Assembly: GCA_009700025.1 (NCBI GenBank)
Contig: WLMW01000005.1
Span: 1-44,480 of the forward strand
DNA length: 44,480 nt
Origin: Actinomycetota bacterium
GTDB lineage: Bacteria > Actinomycetota > Actinomycetes > Nanopelagicales > Nanopelagicaceae
Direction: 5' to 3'
The position numbers were made by a program, and so were the translations under genes. The notes beneath the pieces are model-generated. The model was not told the DNA's origin. It did no database searches and worked only from the letters and a program-made list of their open reading frames with translations. Positions 26,348-34,044 of this stretch are shown one piece after another. Position 1 is the first letter of the stretch, and every line of letters begins with the position of its first letter.

Positions 26348-27696
26348 CTTTCTTTAAACTTTTTAGTTCTGACACGTGTTCGTTCTACTTTTTCTTTAGG
26401 CTTTGCTACCTTAGGTGATGAACTCTCTTTGCGTGGCGTTGATGTCGATTTACTCTCTACACGTACAACAGGTTTGGCTTTAATCATTCGCCCAGTTGAA
26501 CCAGTAGGAATATTTAATATTTCAAAGAGATGTGGCGAAGAGGAGTAAGTTTCTTCTGGCTCAGCTAATCCAAGCTCTAAGGCTTGATTTATCATTTTCC
26601 AACGTGCAAGTTCATCCCAATCCACAAAAGTTACAGCGATTCCATCCGCACCCGCACGAGCAGTACGCCCAATACGGTGAACGTAAGTCTTTTCATCTTC
26701 TGGACATTGGAAGTTAATAACATGCGTAATACCTTCAATATCAATACCACGTGCTGCCACATCTGTAGCAACTAGCACATCAGATTTTCCTGCTTTGAAA
26801 TCGCGAAGAGCTTTTTCTCGAGCGCCTTGCCCCAAGTCTCCATGAATTGTGTCAGCTTTAAACCCACGTTCTAGTAGATCATCCGCTGTTTTCTGGCAAG
26901 TCCGCTTAGTGCGACAGAAAACTATTGTGGGGCCTCGACCATCGGCCTGAAGTATTCGGGCGAGCATTTCAATCTTGTCCATGGCATGGGCTCTTAGGAC
27001 ATGTTGTTCAATCCTGTTAACAACTGCGCCTTCATCTTCGCTATCTTGAGTGCGAATATGAATCGGCTGATTCATAAAACGTCGTGCCAGTGCGATGATA
27101 TCTCCAGGCATCGTTGCTGAAAAAAGCATGGTCTGAGTGCGATTCGGAGTATTTGCTAAAATCTTTTCAACATCAGGTAAAAATCCGAGATCTAGCATCT
27201 CGTCAGCTTCATCTAGAACAAGTCGAGATACTTCTTTTAACTTTAATTGACCTTGGCGCGAAAGGTCGAGAAGACGTCCTGGAGTTCCAACCACAATTTC
27301 TACACCTGCTTGAAGCGCTTCAATTTGTGGTTCGAAAGCACGACCACCATAAACTGCGAGAGTACGAATTCCTCGATTGTTAGCAAGCTCCTCAATATCT
27401 TTAGTAACTTGCGTGCAGAGCTCGCGGGTGGGAACGACAACTAAGACTTGCGGCATTCCCTTTGTTGGAAAATCGGCCCATTCGAAATCATTAGGAGCAA
27501 CAACACGTTCGATGACGGGAATACCAAATGCGAGCGTTTTTCCTGTACCAGTCTTGGCTTGTCCGATGACATCACCATCAGCTAGTGCAATGGGTAAAAC
27601 CATCTCCTGAATTGCAAATGGCGCGATAAATCCATGGGCGTGTAGAGCTTCTATGGTTTCTGGGCGAAGAGGAAGCTGCGCGAAAGTCAGTGACAC
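26344..27696 (-). CDS. DEAD-box ATP-dependent RNA helicase
   Basis: 450 residues from a GTG at 27694-27696 placed one base after the DUF3107 stop; longer frames would overlap that gene completely. Q motif PFAIQEMVLP, Walker A AKTGTGKT, DEAD box VLDEADEMLDLGF, SAT in LFSATMP, and the C-terminal HRIGRTARAG are all present. A basic Lys/Arg/Ser-rich tail (from about residue 405) may bind RNA. It resembles RhlE (Rv3211), which in M. tuberculosis also lies in the TetR/DUF3107/MoeZ neighbourhood. Likely roles are ribosome assembly or mRNA turnover. Confidence 0.92.
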   Translation of the reverse strand: MSLTFAQLPLRPETIEALHAHGFIAPFAIQEMVLPIALADGDVIGQAKTGTGKTLAFGIPVIERVVAPNDFEWADFPTKGMPQVLVVVPTRELCTQVTKDIEELANNRGIRTLAVYGGRAFEPQIEALQAGVEIVVGTPGRLLDLSRQGQLKLKEVSRLVLDEADEMLDLGFLPDVEKILANTPNRTQTMLFSATMPGDIIALARRFMNQPIHIRTQDSEDEGAVVNRIEQHVLRAHAMDKIEMLARILQADGRGPTIVFCRTKRTCQKTADDLLERGFKADTIHGDLGQGAREKALRDFKAGKSDVLVATDVAARGIDIEGITHVINFQCPEDEKTYVHRIGRTARAGADGIAVTFVDWDELARWKMINQALELGLAEPEETYSSSPHLFEILNIPTGSTGRMIKAKPVVRVESKSTSTPRKESSSPKVAKPKEKVERTRVRTKKFKES

Positions 27697-27697
27697 T

Positions 27698-27955
27698 TTA
27701 GGCGGCGCCGAAGCCGACACGACGTGATGCAGGCTCGCCGACTTCGACGAATCCAATCTTGTCTGCCGGAACAATAATTTCATGGCCACGAACATCACTG
27801 AGCATCAGCGGATTGCCTTTTGAAAGCGCTTCAGAGACAGCACTTTTTACTTCAGTTGTAGTCATTGGGCTTTCAAAAACGATGTCACTTGCAACGCGAG
27901 TAACAGCGATGCGGACTTCGGATTTCACCGCTACTTCGATTTTTTTAGCACTCAT
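27698..27955 (-). CDS. DUF3107 family small protein (TB9.4-like)
   Basis: 85 residues from the ATG at 27953-27955, seven bases after TAGGAT. The sequence MSAKKIEVAVKSEVRIAV, a central VKSAVSEALSKG and GHEIIVPADKIGFVEVG ending in RRVGFG is the whole DUF3107 family (Rv3208A/TB9.4 in M. tuberculosis, from memory). Function unknown. It is followed immediately by the helicase gene and preceded by a TetR gene, a conserved actinobacterial arrangement. A TACCTCC just before the ATG is not a Shine-Dalgarno sequence. Confidence 0.87.
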   Translation of the reverse strand: MSAKKIEVAVKSEVRIAVTRVASDIVFESPMTTTEVKSAVSEALSKGNPLMLSDVRGHEIIVPADKIGFVEVGEPASRRVGFGAA

Positions 27956-27962
27956 GGAGGTA

Positions 27963-27968
27963 ATCCTA
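27963..27968 (-). promoter_or_regulatory. -10 hexamer for DUF3107 gene (leaderless)
   Basis: Minus-strand TAGGAT followed by seven bases and the ATG at 27955. It lies in the short gap downstream of the TetR gene. Confidence 0.5.
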
Positions 27969-27975
27969 TCGGCCT

Positions 27976-28587
27976 TTAATTGCGCGGAAAACCAGAAATG
28001 CCTCTCCACATAAGATTATTGACGAGTTCGACTGCTTGTTCGCGAGTCAAGGCGCTATCACGATCTAACCAATGACGAGCTGTGACTTGGGCATATCCAA
28101 TCATCCCAACCCCAAGCAGCATGGATGCTTCCTTGGGAAGACCAGTGTCGATTGAAATTACGGCGCTCGCCGCTGCGGCACAGTCATAAGTCATGCGATT
28201 GAGACGTTCACGCACTGATGGCTCAACACTCATATCACTTTCAAATAGCAATCTAAATGCTTCGCCTTCCTTTTCAATGAAAGCAAAATATGCATCTACG
28301 GTTGCATGTACACGATTTGCATTATCGGGTGTTGAAGCAATTGCCCTCTGAATTTCAAATACAAGTGAATCAATGTGCAAGTCTAAAACTGCCAAATAAA
28401 GTTCAAGCTTGGATGGAAAATGTTGATACAACACAGGTTTACTTACATTAGCGCGATCGGCGATTTCGTCCATAGCGGCTGAGTGGTAACCGGCAACAGT
28501 GAAAACCTCAAGCGCTGCCGACAGTAAAAGCGCTCGGCGCTCATCACGAGGCAAGCGCGCTTTATTCGATACATCTGAAGTAGTCAT
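27976..28587 (-). CDS. TetR/AcrR family transcriptional regulator
   Basis: 203 residues with the N-terminal TetR helix-turn-helix: LLLSAALEVFTVAGYHSAAM, then DEIADRANVSKPVLYQHFPS and KLELYLAVLD. The C-terminal ligand domain is generic. It is divergent from moeZ and sits upstream of DUF3107 and the helicase, matching Rv3208 in M. tuberculosis. The ATG follows TACGAT by seven bases. A TTTAC-N9-GTAAA inverted repeat at 28618-28636 overlaps the expected -35 region and could be its own operator. Ligand unknown. Confidence 0.92.
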   Translation of the reverse strand: MTTSDVSNKARLPRDERRALLLSAALEVFTVAGYHSAAMDEIADRANVSKPVLYQHFPSKLELYLAVLDLHIDSLVFEIQRAIASTPDNANRVHATVDAYFAFIEKEGEAFRLLFESDMSVEPSVRERLNRMTYDCAAAASAVISIDTGLPKEASMLLGVGMIGYAQVTARHWLDRDSALTREQAVELVNNLMWRGISGFPRN

Positions 28588-28594
28588 TGGTGCA

Positions 28595-28600
28595 ATCGTA
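28595..28600 (-). promoter_or_regulatory. -10 hexamer for tetR (leaderless)
   Basis: Minus-strand TACGAT followed by seven bases and the tetR ATG at 28587. Confidence 0.5.
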
Positions 28601-28617
28601 GAGGGGTTTGAGTACTT

Positions 28618-28636
28618 TTTACCATAACTTAGTAAA
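28618..28636. promoter_or_regulatory. Inverted repeat, candidate TetR operator
   Basis: TTTAC, nine bases, GTAAA, in the 91-base gap between tetR and moeZ. It covers the place where the -35 region of the tetR promoter should be. Similar TTTAC/GTAAA half sites are common in operators of actinobacterial TetR proteins. No experimental support. Confidence 0.35.
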
Positions 28637-28678
28637 TAATTGGCATCGGCTGAGCGACTACGGCAGTATTGGCCTGCT

Positions 28679-29830
28679 ATGAAAATTCCACCACTTGTAG
28701 ATACCGGGCTTGAGCTAAGTGCCGATGAAATGCGTCGTTATAGTCGACAGACCGTAATTCCAGATGTATCTGCGCAGGGGCAAAGACGATTAAAAAACGC
28801 CAAAGTGGTGTGCGTTGGTGCGGGCGGATTGGGTTCACCGATATTGATGTACTTAGCAAGTGCCGGAGTAGGAACAATAGGAATTGTTGAATTCGATACT
28901 GTTGATGAATCGAATTTACAAAGGCAAATAATTTACAGCCAAAGCGATATAGGAAAAAGCAAGGTAGATATTGCCACAAAGAAGATTATGGAAATAAACC
29001 CATTAGTAAACGTCATCACTCATAATCTAAAGTTGGATAATTCGAATGTGATGGAAATCTTTAAAGATTATGACTTAATTATTGACGGGAGCGATAATTT
29101 TGCTACTCGATACTTAATAAATGATGCCTGTGTCTTATTGAATAAACCCTATATTTGGGGCTCAGTTCTTCGCTTTGATGGACAGGTAAGTGTTTTCTGG
29201 TCTCAACACGGACCGTGTTACCGCTGCCTACATCCCGTGCCACCGAGTGACACACCAAGTTGTTCTGAAGCTGGAGTATTGGGAGTTTTATGCGCATCCA
29301 TTGGCTCTATTCAGGCGACTGAAGCTATTAAATTGATTACTGGAATTGGTGAGCCACTCATCGGCTCAATTATCATGTACGACGCCTTGTCAATGATGTT
29401 TCGTTCGCTCAATCTCTCAAAAGATCCTAGTTGCATCGCATGTGGAAAAAATCCAACTCTGGTAGCCCTACTTGAAGATTATGAAAGTTTCTGCCTGCCA
29501 CCAAGTCTGAGTGAGATTTCGGTCTTTGAACTTAAATTAAAGATTGATAGTGGAAGCGAGTACTTCCTTGTTGATGTGCGTGAACCGCATGAGTTTGAAA
29601 TAGTGAAAATCCCCGGTGGTCAATTAATTCCACTTGCTGGCTTTCTTGATGGAAGCGCTCTTGCAAAAATGCCTTTTGACAGAGAGATTATTGTTTATTG
29701 CCGTTCTGGAAAGAGATCGGCAACAGCCCTACAAGTCCTGAAAGATGGGGGCTTTAACCGCTCGACACATGTAACTGGTGGTGTCTTGGCTTGGGCCGAA
29801 GAAATTGATCCAACATGTACGGTTTACTGA
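28679..29830 (+). CDS. moeZ: MoeZ/MoeB-type adenylyltransferase with rhodanese domain
   Basis: 383 residues from ATG 28679; a TTG 13 codons upstream is rejected because family members begin near the PPLV...ELSADEMRRYSRQ segment. The E1-like domain has GAGGLGSP (nucleotide loop), DNFATRYLINDAC, zinc cysteines in CYRCLHP and CIACGKNP, and the PSCSEAGVLG segment. The C-terminal rhodanese domain has the loop YCRSGKRSAT with the sulfur-carrying cysteine. It activates ThiS/MoaD-like carrier proteins and adds sulfur. Mycobacterial MoeZ serves molybdopterin and CysO-dependent cysteine synthesis. Its stop overlaps the mshB start as TGATG. Confidence 0.93.
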   Translation: MKIPPLVDTGLELSADEMRRYSRQTVIPDVSAQGQRRLKNAKVVCVGAGGLGSPILMYLASAGVGTIGIVEFDTVDESNLQRQIIYSQSDIGKSKVDIATKKIMEINPLVNVITHNLKLDNSNVMEIFKDYDLIIDGSDNFATRYLINDACVLLNKPYIWGSVLRFDGQVSVFWSQHGPCYRCLHPVPPSDTPSCSEAGVLGVLCASIGSIQATEAIKLITGIGEPLIGSIIMYDALSMMFRSLNLSKDPSCIACGKNPTLVALLEDYESFCLPPSLSEISVFELKLKIDSGSEYFLVDVREPHEFEIVKIPGGQLIPLAGFLDGSALAKMPFDREIIVYCRSGKRSATALQVLKDGGFNRSTHVTGGVLAWAEEIDPTCTVY

Positions 29831-30684
29831 TGAAACAATCCTACGTTGGATATCGAATTCTCTTAGTTCATGCGCACCCAGATGATGAAACGATTAACAA
29901 TGGTGCAACTATGGCTCTATATGCGGCACGTGGCGCAAAGGTCACTTTAGTTACATGTACTCGCGGTGAAGAAGGCGAAGTCCTTGTGCCCGCTCTTTCA
30001 AATCTTGCAAGTTCGCAGGATGATTTACTTGGTCCTCACCGCGAAATTGAACTTGAAAACGCAATGCGTGCTCTCGGTGTAGTTGACCATCGATTCCTGG
30101 GAAAATTTCGCGATAGCGGAATGATGGGTACAGAACCTAATAATCGGCCTGATGTTTTTTGGCAGGCCGATCTTGATACCGTGGCAAAGCTTCTTGTTGA
30201 AATTATTGAAGAAGTTCAGCCCCATATTTTGATTACTTATGATGAGATTGGTGGTTATGGTCATCCTGATCACATCAAAGCTCACCTGGTTGCAATGCGT
30301 GCGAGTGAGCTTTCGACGTGGCAGATACAAAAAATTTACTGGAACACCATACCTAAATCTGTCATTGCAGCTGGCATGGAAGCGATGAAGGAAGCTGGTA
30401 CTGATTTCTTTGGAACGGATGACATTAATGAAATTCCATTCGCTAAAGATGAATCATTTGTCACAACCTTAATTGATGCAAATGATTTCGTTGCTGCAAA
30501 GATGGAAGCTATGAAAGCGCATGCGACTCAAATCGCACTTGATGGGCCATTTTTTGCACTTTCAGATAATATGGGTCTTCAGGTTTGGGGGCATGAGTAC
30601 TACACGCTCGTCCGAGGTGAAAAGACAGCACCATTTGATAGCAATGGCCGTGAAAGTGATTTAACCTCAGGAGTAGCTATTTAA
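29830..30684 (+). CDS. mshB: Mycothiol biosynthesis deacetylase (PIG-L/LmbE family)
   Basis: 284 residues from ATG 29830, overlapping the moeZ stop by one base; an in-frame ATG five codons earlier is possible. Zinc-binding motifs VHAHPDDE (early) and GGYGHPDH (about residue 140) are present, together with the MshB-type TCTRGEEGEVL, LGPHREIELENAMRALGV and FRDSGMMGTEPNN. MshB removes acetyl from GlcNAc-inositol in mycothiol synthesis; the paralogue Mca cleaves mycothiol S-conjugates. Neighbours (DUF6113-like, then ferredoxin and dapC) match the Rv1170-Rv1178 order, favouring MshB. Confidence 0.87.
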   Translation: MKQSYVGYRILLVHAHPDDETINNGATMALYAARGAKVTLVTCTRGEEGEVLVPALSNLASSQDDLLGPHREIELENAMRALGVVDHRFLGKFRDSGMMGTEPNNRPDVFWQADLDTVAKLLVEIIEEVQPHILITYDEIGGYGHPDHIKAHLVAMRASELSTWQIQKIYWNTIPKSVIAAGMEAMKEAGTDFFGTDDINEIPFAKDESFVTTLIDANDFVAAKMEAMKAHATQIALDGPFFALSDNMGLQVWGHEYYTLVRGEKTAPFDSNGRESDLTSGVAI

Positions 30685-30995
30685 TGCGAGTTATTTACAC
30701 AGTTTTTATTGGAGCAGCCCTTGGATTGGGCTCAGTTTTGTTGCATTCAACTTTGCCTCCATTTGGATTAATTCTTAGCCTTTGCGCAACTTGTGCAGGA
30801 ATTTGGAGCATTGGGCGTTTGTGGGGAAGCAGAAATTTAAGAATTCTTGCAAGCTTTGCGTGGATAGCAGTTGTCCTTCGCGCGGGATTTCCCGGAGTGA
30901 GTGATGAATATTTAATTGAGGGGAGTGCAGTAGGTGTATCACTCATTAATGGTGGTTTTTTAATTTTAGTTCTATCTGTATTACTTCCGGCCTAA
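30684..30995 (+). CDS. Small membrane protein (DUF6113-like)
   Basis: 103 residues with three to four hydrophobic segments and few charges. The start ATG overlaps the mshB stop (TAATG). Location directly after mshB and the motif of GSVLLHSTLPPFGLILSL match the DUF6113-like family found there in many actinobacteria (Rv1171 in M. tuberculosis, from memory). Function unknown. Its stop overlaps the convergent CysRS-like gene stop by 4 bases. Confidence 0.75.
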   Translation: MRVIYTVFIGAALGLGSVLLHSTLPPFGLILSLCATCAGIWSIGRLWGSRNLRILASFAWIAVVLRAGFPGVSDEYLIEGSAVGVSLINGGFLILVLSVLLPA

Positions 30996-32359
30996 CGCCA
31001 ACTCCATTCTTGTCCAGAAGCTCCATCCTTAATTTCCAAACCAGATTTTTCTAATGCCAGACGTAGCGCATCACTATCACTCCAACGTTTTTCAGACCGT
31101 GCAATAAAGCGGGCATCCAGCATCTCCTGTTGTTCTATCGAAATCCCTCTCACTAATGCTGGCCGCGTTAAATCTAATCCCAAAACTTTGTCCGCATAAA
31201 TAAAAATTGCGCGTTTCTCCGAATCGGAAATTTCAGAGCTCTTTTCAATTAAACGTAAACGTTGAAGTGCGCGAGGCGTGTCCAGATCAAGCTCGATTGC
31301 CTCGAGGAAAGCAAGGTCAACTTTGAACTCGGTTGATGCTCCCCAAAGTGTCGTTTTTGTTCGCCACTTGTCCAGTTGAGCATCTGCAATTTCTAATGCA
31401 GACCAAGTCAAATCCATCTGTGATCGGAATCGATTTTCCAGAAAGCATAAACGAGCAGAGAGTGGATCTAGGCCCCGTGAAACAATATCCGAAAGGAGTA
31501 CTACATTGCCTGAACTTTTGGACATCTTTCGACCTTCAAATAAAAGATGTTCACCATGTACCCATAAATCAACAGTTTCTGCGCCAGTAGTGGCGTTCGA
31601 TTGCGCCCGCTCATTCTCATGATGCGGAAATCTCAGGTCTATCCCGCCGACATGAACGTTCACATGGTCACTTAGTAAGTGCATCGACATAGCCGAACAT
31701 TCGATATGCCATCCGGGAAAGCCAAAGCCCCAAGGTGATTCCCAAATCATTTCTGTGCGCTCTCCCGCAGTTTTCCATAGCGCCCAATCAGCGTGGAAAC
31801 GCTTACCACTCTCATCGCTGTATTCGTAGCGGTGTCCAGGCTTGAGAGCTTCAAGTCGGTTACCACTGATATTGCCATAACTCACAAATGCTTTTGAATC
31901 AAAATATACAGACCCATCGCTGCCGATGTATGCAAAGTTTTTTGAAATAAGATCCGTAATCATGGCGATCATTAAATCTATCGATTCGCTTGCTCTTGGA
32001 TAATTATCTGCCTTCATCACATTGAGAAGCGCAAGATCTTTATGAAACTTGGCCTCGTATATGCGAGCAATTTCAAAAGGATCCTTATTTTCTGCGGTGG
32101 CTTGAGCTAATAATTTGTCCTCGCCAATTACATCCACAGACATATGCCCAACATCAGTGATATTTTGAATAAGTTCGACTTTGCCCCCAGTAACTTCAAT
32201 CACACGGCGAATGAGATCTGAGAGCAAGAATGTTCGCAGATTGCCAACATGCGCATCCCGATAAACGGTGGGACCACAGCAGTACATGGATGTCACACCG
32301 TTTTGGCTTTGAATGGCCTTAACCACGCGGCTGGCAGTGTCATAGATAGCAAGTGTCAT
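30992..32359 (-). CDS. CysRS-like class I ligase (cysteinyl-tRNA synthetase family)
   Basis: 455 residues from the ATG at 32357-32359 (ATGA overlap with the upstream small gene). HIGH-type motif is CGPTVYRDAHVGNLR, KMSKS motif is GRKMSKSSGNV, and zinc ligands are the first cysteine, GWHIECSAMS and FPHHENER. The segment QNITDVGHMSVD differs from the ITDIDDKII of ordinary CysRS and recalls an alternative CysRS group I remember from Chloroflexi-type genomes. MshC of mycothiol synthesis also belongs to this fold, and mshB is next door. A tRNA synthetase is more likely; an MshC role is not excluded. Confidence 0.82.
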   Translation of the reverse strand: MTLAIYDTASRVVKAIQSQNGVTSMYCCGPTVYRDAHVGNLRTFLLSDLIRRVIEVTGGKVELIQNITDVGHMSVDVIGEDKLLAQATAENKDPFEIARIYEAKFHKDLALLNVMKADNYPRASESIDLMIAMITDLISKNFAYIGSDGSVYFDSKAFVSYGNISGNRLEALKPGHRYEYSDESGKRFHADWALWKTAGERTEMIWESPWGFGFPGWHIECSAMSMHLLSDHVNVHVGGIDLRFPHHENERAQSNATTGAETVDLWVHGEHLLFEGRKMSKSSGNVVLLSDIVSRGLDPLSARLCFLENRFRSQMDLTWSALEIADAQLDKWRTKTTLWGASTEFKVDLAFLEAIELDLDTPRALQRLRLIEKSSEISDSEKRAIFIYADKVLGLDLTRPALVRGISIEQQEMLDARFIARSEKRWSDSDALRLALEKSGLEIKDGASGQEWSWR

Positions 32360-32556
32360 ACCTTGGCAATTACCTCTCGCCAAATAAAAATCTCATCATG
32401 AGAGAACTCAATCAGTCGTCCGTGCCGGTTTCGAAGCGAGTGAGAACTCTCCAAAATCCCAACTATGTCGCGGAAGCCTCCATCGGGATCGTGGAGACGA
32501 ATCGTGAGGCGTTTACCAATGAGGGCTTCAAACTGCCCTTGGAGCTCGCTAACCAT
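32356..32556 (-). CDS. Small SH3-like domain protein (Rv0428c N-domain type)
   Basis: 66 residues from the ATG at 32554-32556, six bases after TATCGT; a TTG start at 32601 would give 81. The pattern GKRLTIRLHDPDGGFRDIVG followed by ESSHSLRNRHGRLIEFSHDE and IFIWREV resembles the SH3-like N-terminal domain found on some actinobacterial GNAT acetyltransferases (Rv0428c type). No acetyltransferase domain follows, so it appears as an orphan domain. It overlaps the CysRS-like gene by 4 bases. Family call is from pattern memory only. Confidence 0.6.
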   Translation of the reverse strand: MVSELQGQFEALIGKRLTIRLHDPDGGFRDIVGILESSHSLRNRHGRLIEFSHDEIFIWREVIAKV

Positions 32557-32562
32557 GGCACA

Positions 32563-32568
32563 ACGATA
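32563..32568 (-). promoter_or_regulatory. -10 hexamer for SH3-like gene (leaderless)
   Basis: Minus-strand TATCGT followed by TGTGCC and the ATG at 32556. Confidence 0.45.
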
Positions 32569-32608
32569 AACCTTTACTTCAATATCGCGAGTGGTAGGCA
32601 AAACCGAT

Positions 32609-32614
32609 TAGAAT
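32609..32614 (+). promoter_or_regulatory. Possible -10 hexamer for fdxA
   Basis: TAGAAT lies 37 bases before the fdxA GTG. Unlike many neighbours fdxA would then have a leader of about 30 bases carrying GGAGG at 32640-32644. Confidence 0.4.
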
Positions 32615-32651
32615 CAGCCAGTCCGCAATCTGAAAAGCTGGAGGCAATAAC

Positions 32652-32972
32652 GTGACGTACATAATCGCAGAGCCAAGTGTCGATGTGAAAGATAAATCCT
32701 GCATCGAAGAGTGCCCCGTGGACTGTATCTATGAGGGCTCACGAATGCTCTATATCCAGCCCGATGAGTGCGTGGACTGCGGTGCATGTGAGCCAGTTTG
32801 TCCCGTAGAAGCTATTTATTATGAAGATGATGTGCCACCTCAATGGAAAGATGCGCTAAAAATAAACACCGAGTTCTTTGTTGAAATTGGATCCCCTGGC
32901 GGAGCAGCCAAAATGGGCCCAACCAACACCGATCATGCTCAAATAATGGCACTTCCTCCAAAGAGCGAGTAA
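32652..32972 (+). CDS. fdxA: 7Fe-type ferredoxin FdxA, one 3Fe-4S ligand replaced
   Basis: 106 residues from GTG 32652 with GGAGG seven bases upstream. The sequence is the actinobacterial FdxA/FdxC type: CIEECPVDCIYEG, then DECVDCGACEPVCPVEAIYYED, and a C-terminal SPGGAAK tail. In the 7Fe class one cluster uses the equivalents of residues 9, 17 and 50 and the other uses 21, 40, 43 and 46. Here residue 9 is serine (codon AGT at 32676-32678) where cysteine is expected; all others are present. It carries electrons in the cytosol. dapC follows after five bases. The gene pair fdxA-dapC is conserved (Rv1177-Rv1178). Confidence 0.93.
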   Translation: MTYIIAEPSVDVKDKSCIEECPVDCIYEGSRMLYIQPDECVDCGACEPVCPVEAIYYEDDVPPQWKDALKINTEFFVEIGSPGGAAKMGPTNTDHAQIMALPPKSE

Positions 32973-32977
32973 TTTTT

Positions 32978-34042
32978 TTGCGCGAACAACTCCCAGATTT
33001 TCCTTGGGATGCACTTGCCCCCTTCGGTGAGATTGCGCGCAGACATCCAGAGGGAATTATCGATTTGTCGCAGGGGACTCCTGTTGATGCAACTCCGGAA
33101 TTTATTCAACGAGCATTTCAAGATGCATCAAACTCTCCAAGTTATCCAGTAACAACAGGTACGCCAGAACTTCGGGCTGCGATAAGAAATTGGGCAGTTG
33201 AGCGGTTGGGTGCAAGTGGAGAATTTGATGTTTTACCGCTCATTGGATCAAAAGAGTTAGTGGCATGGCTACCAACAATTCTGGAATCGCAAAGAGTTTT
33301 GATACCTGAAATTGCATATCCTACGTATCATGTTGGTGCAGTGATTGCTCAGGCGCAGTCTATTCCAGTTGTGATCGATGCTAAACAGTGGCCTGTCGCC
33401 GACTTGGCCTGGCTGAATTCACCATCAAACCCAACAGGTCGTGTGCATAGCACCGAAGAGTTACGAGCAGCAATTTCTTGGGCACGGACAAATAATGCAG
33501 TGTTGGTTTCAGATGAGTGTTATCTGGAGTTCGATCACAGTGCGAAGTCTTTTTCAGTTCTATCCCAAAGCGATGGAGACAACACAAATATCTTGGCAGT
33601 GCACTCGCTATCAAAGCGTTCGTCTATGGCGGGTTATCGAGCAGCTTTTATGGTTGGCGACAAAAAGTTGATTGCCAAAATTCTTGAACTGCGAAAGCAC
33701 GCAGGAATGATGGTGCCACTCCCAGTTCAGAAAGCAATGATTGCAGCACTCAGCGATGATGTTCATGTGGCAGAGCAACGGGCACGGTATAACACTCGGC
33801 GAGATGCATTGCGGCCAGCACTTGAAGCTGTTGGATTTCGTATCGAGTTTAGTGACTCTGGTTTGTACTTGTGGTGCACCCGTGATGAGGACGCTTGGCT
33901 AAGTGTTGAATGGTTAGCCCACCGCGGAATTTTAGCTACGCCAGGTGGCTTCTATGGCGCTGCAGGTTCACGATTTATTCGTATAGCAATGACGGCTACC
34001 GATGCTCAGATTGATGATGCTGTTCAACGATTGCTGGCCTAA
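32978..34042 (+). CDS. dapC: Succinyldiaminopimelate transaminase
   Basis: A 354-residue fold-type I PLP aminotransferase. The start is TTG 32978, five bases after the fdxA stop, in a T-rich tract; no better start precedes LPDFPWDALAPFGEIA, which is the DapC-type beginning. PLP lysine lies in HSLSKRSSMAGYRAAF (about residue 213), with SPSNPTGRV and SDECYLEF before it. It makes N-succinyl-diaminopimelate from the product of DapD (15056-15973), with glutamate as amino donor. Weak ribosome-binding signal suggests translational coupling to fdxA. Confidence 0.9.
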   Translation: MREQLPDFPWDALAPFGEIARRHPEGIIDLSQGTPVDATPEFIQRAFQDASNSPSYPVTTGTPELRAAIRNWAVERLGASGEFDVLPLIGSKELVAWLPTILESQRVLIPEIAYPTYHVGAVIAQAQSIPVVIDAKQWPVADLAWLNSPSNPTGRVHSTEELRAAISWARTNNAVLVSDECYLEFDHSAKSFSVLSQSDGDNTNILAVHSLSKRSSMAGYRAAFMVGDKKLIAKILELRKHAGMMVPLPVQKAMIAALSDDVHVAEQRARYNTRRDALRPALEAVGFRIEFSDSGLYLWCTRDEDAWLSVEWLAHRGILATPGGFYGAAGSRFIRIAMTATDAQIDDAVQRLLA

Positions 34043-34044
34043 GA

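Noticed and set aside
27697-27798. N-terminal extension of the helicase to an ATG at 27798
   Set aside because: It would lie entirely within the DUF3107 gene and adds no conserved residues; GTG 27696 directly after that stop fits the family better.
28640-28678. TTG start of moeZ at 28640
   Set aside because: The added 13 residues have no family counterpart and would begin within a few bases of the candidate operator; ATG 28679 gives the usual N-terminus.
32973-32979. Run of seven T after fdxA as a terminator
   Set aside because: No GC-rich stem precedes it, and the dapC TTG start codon lies at its end.
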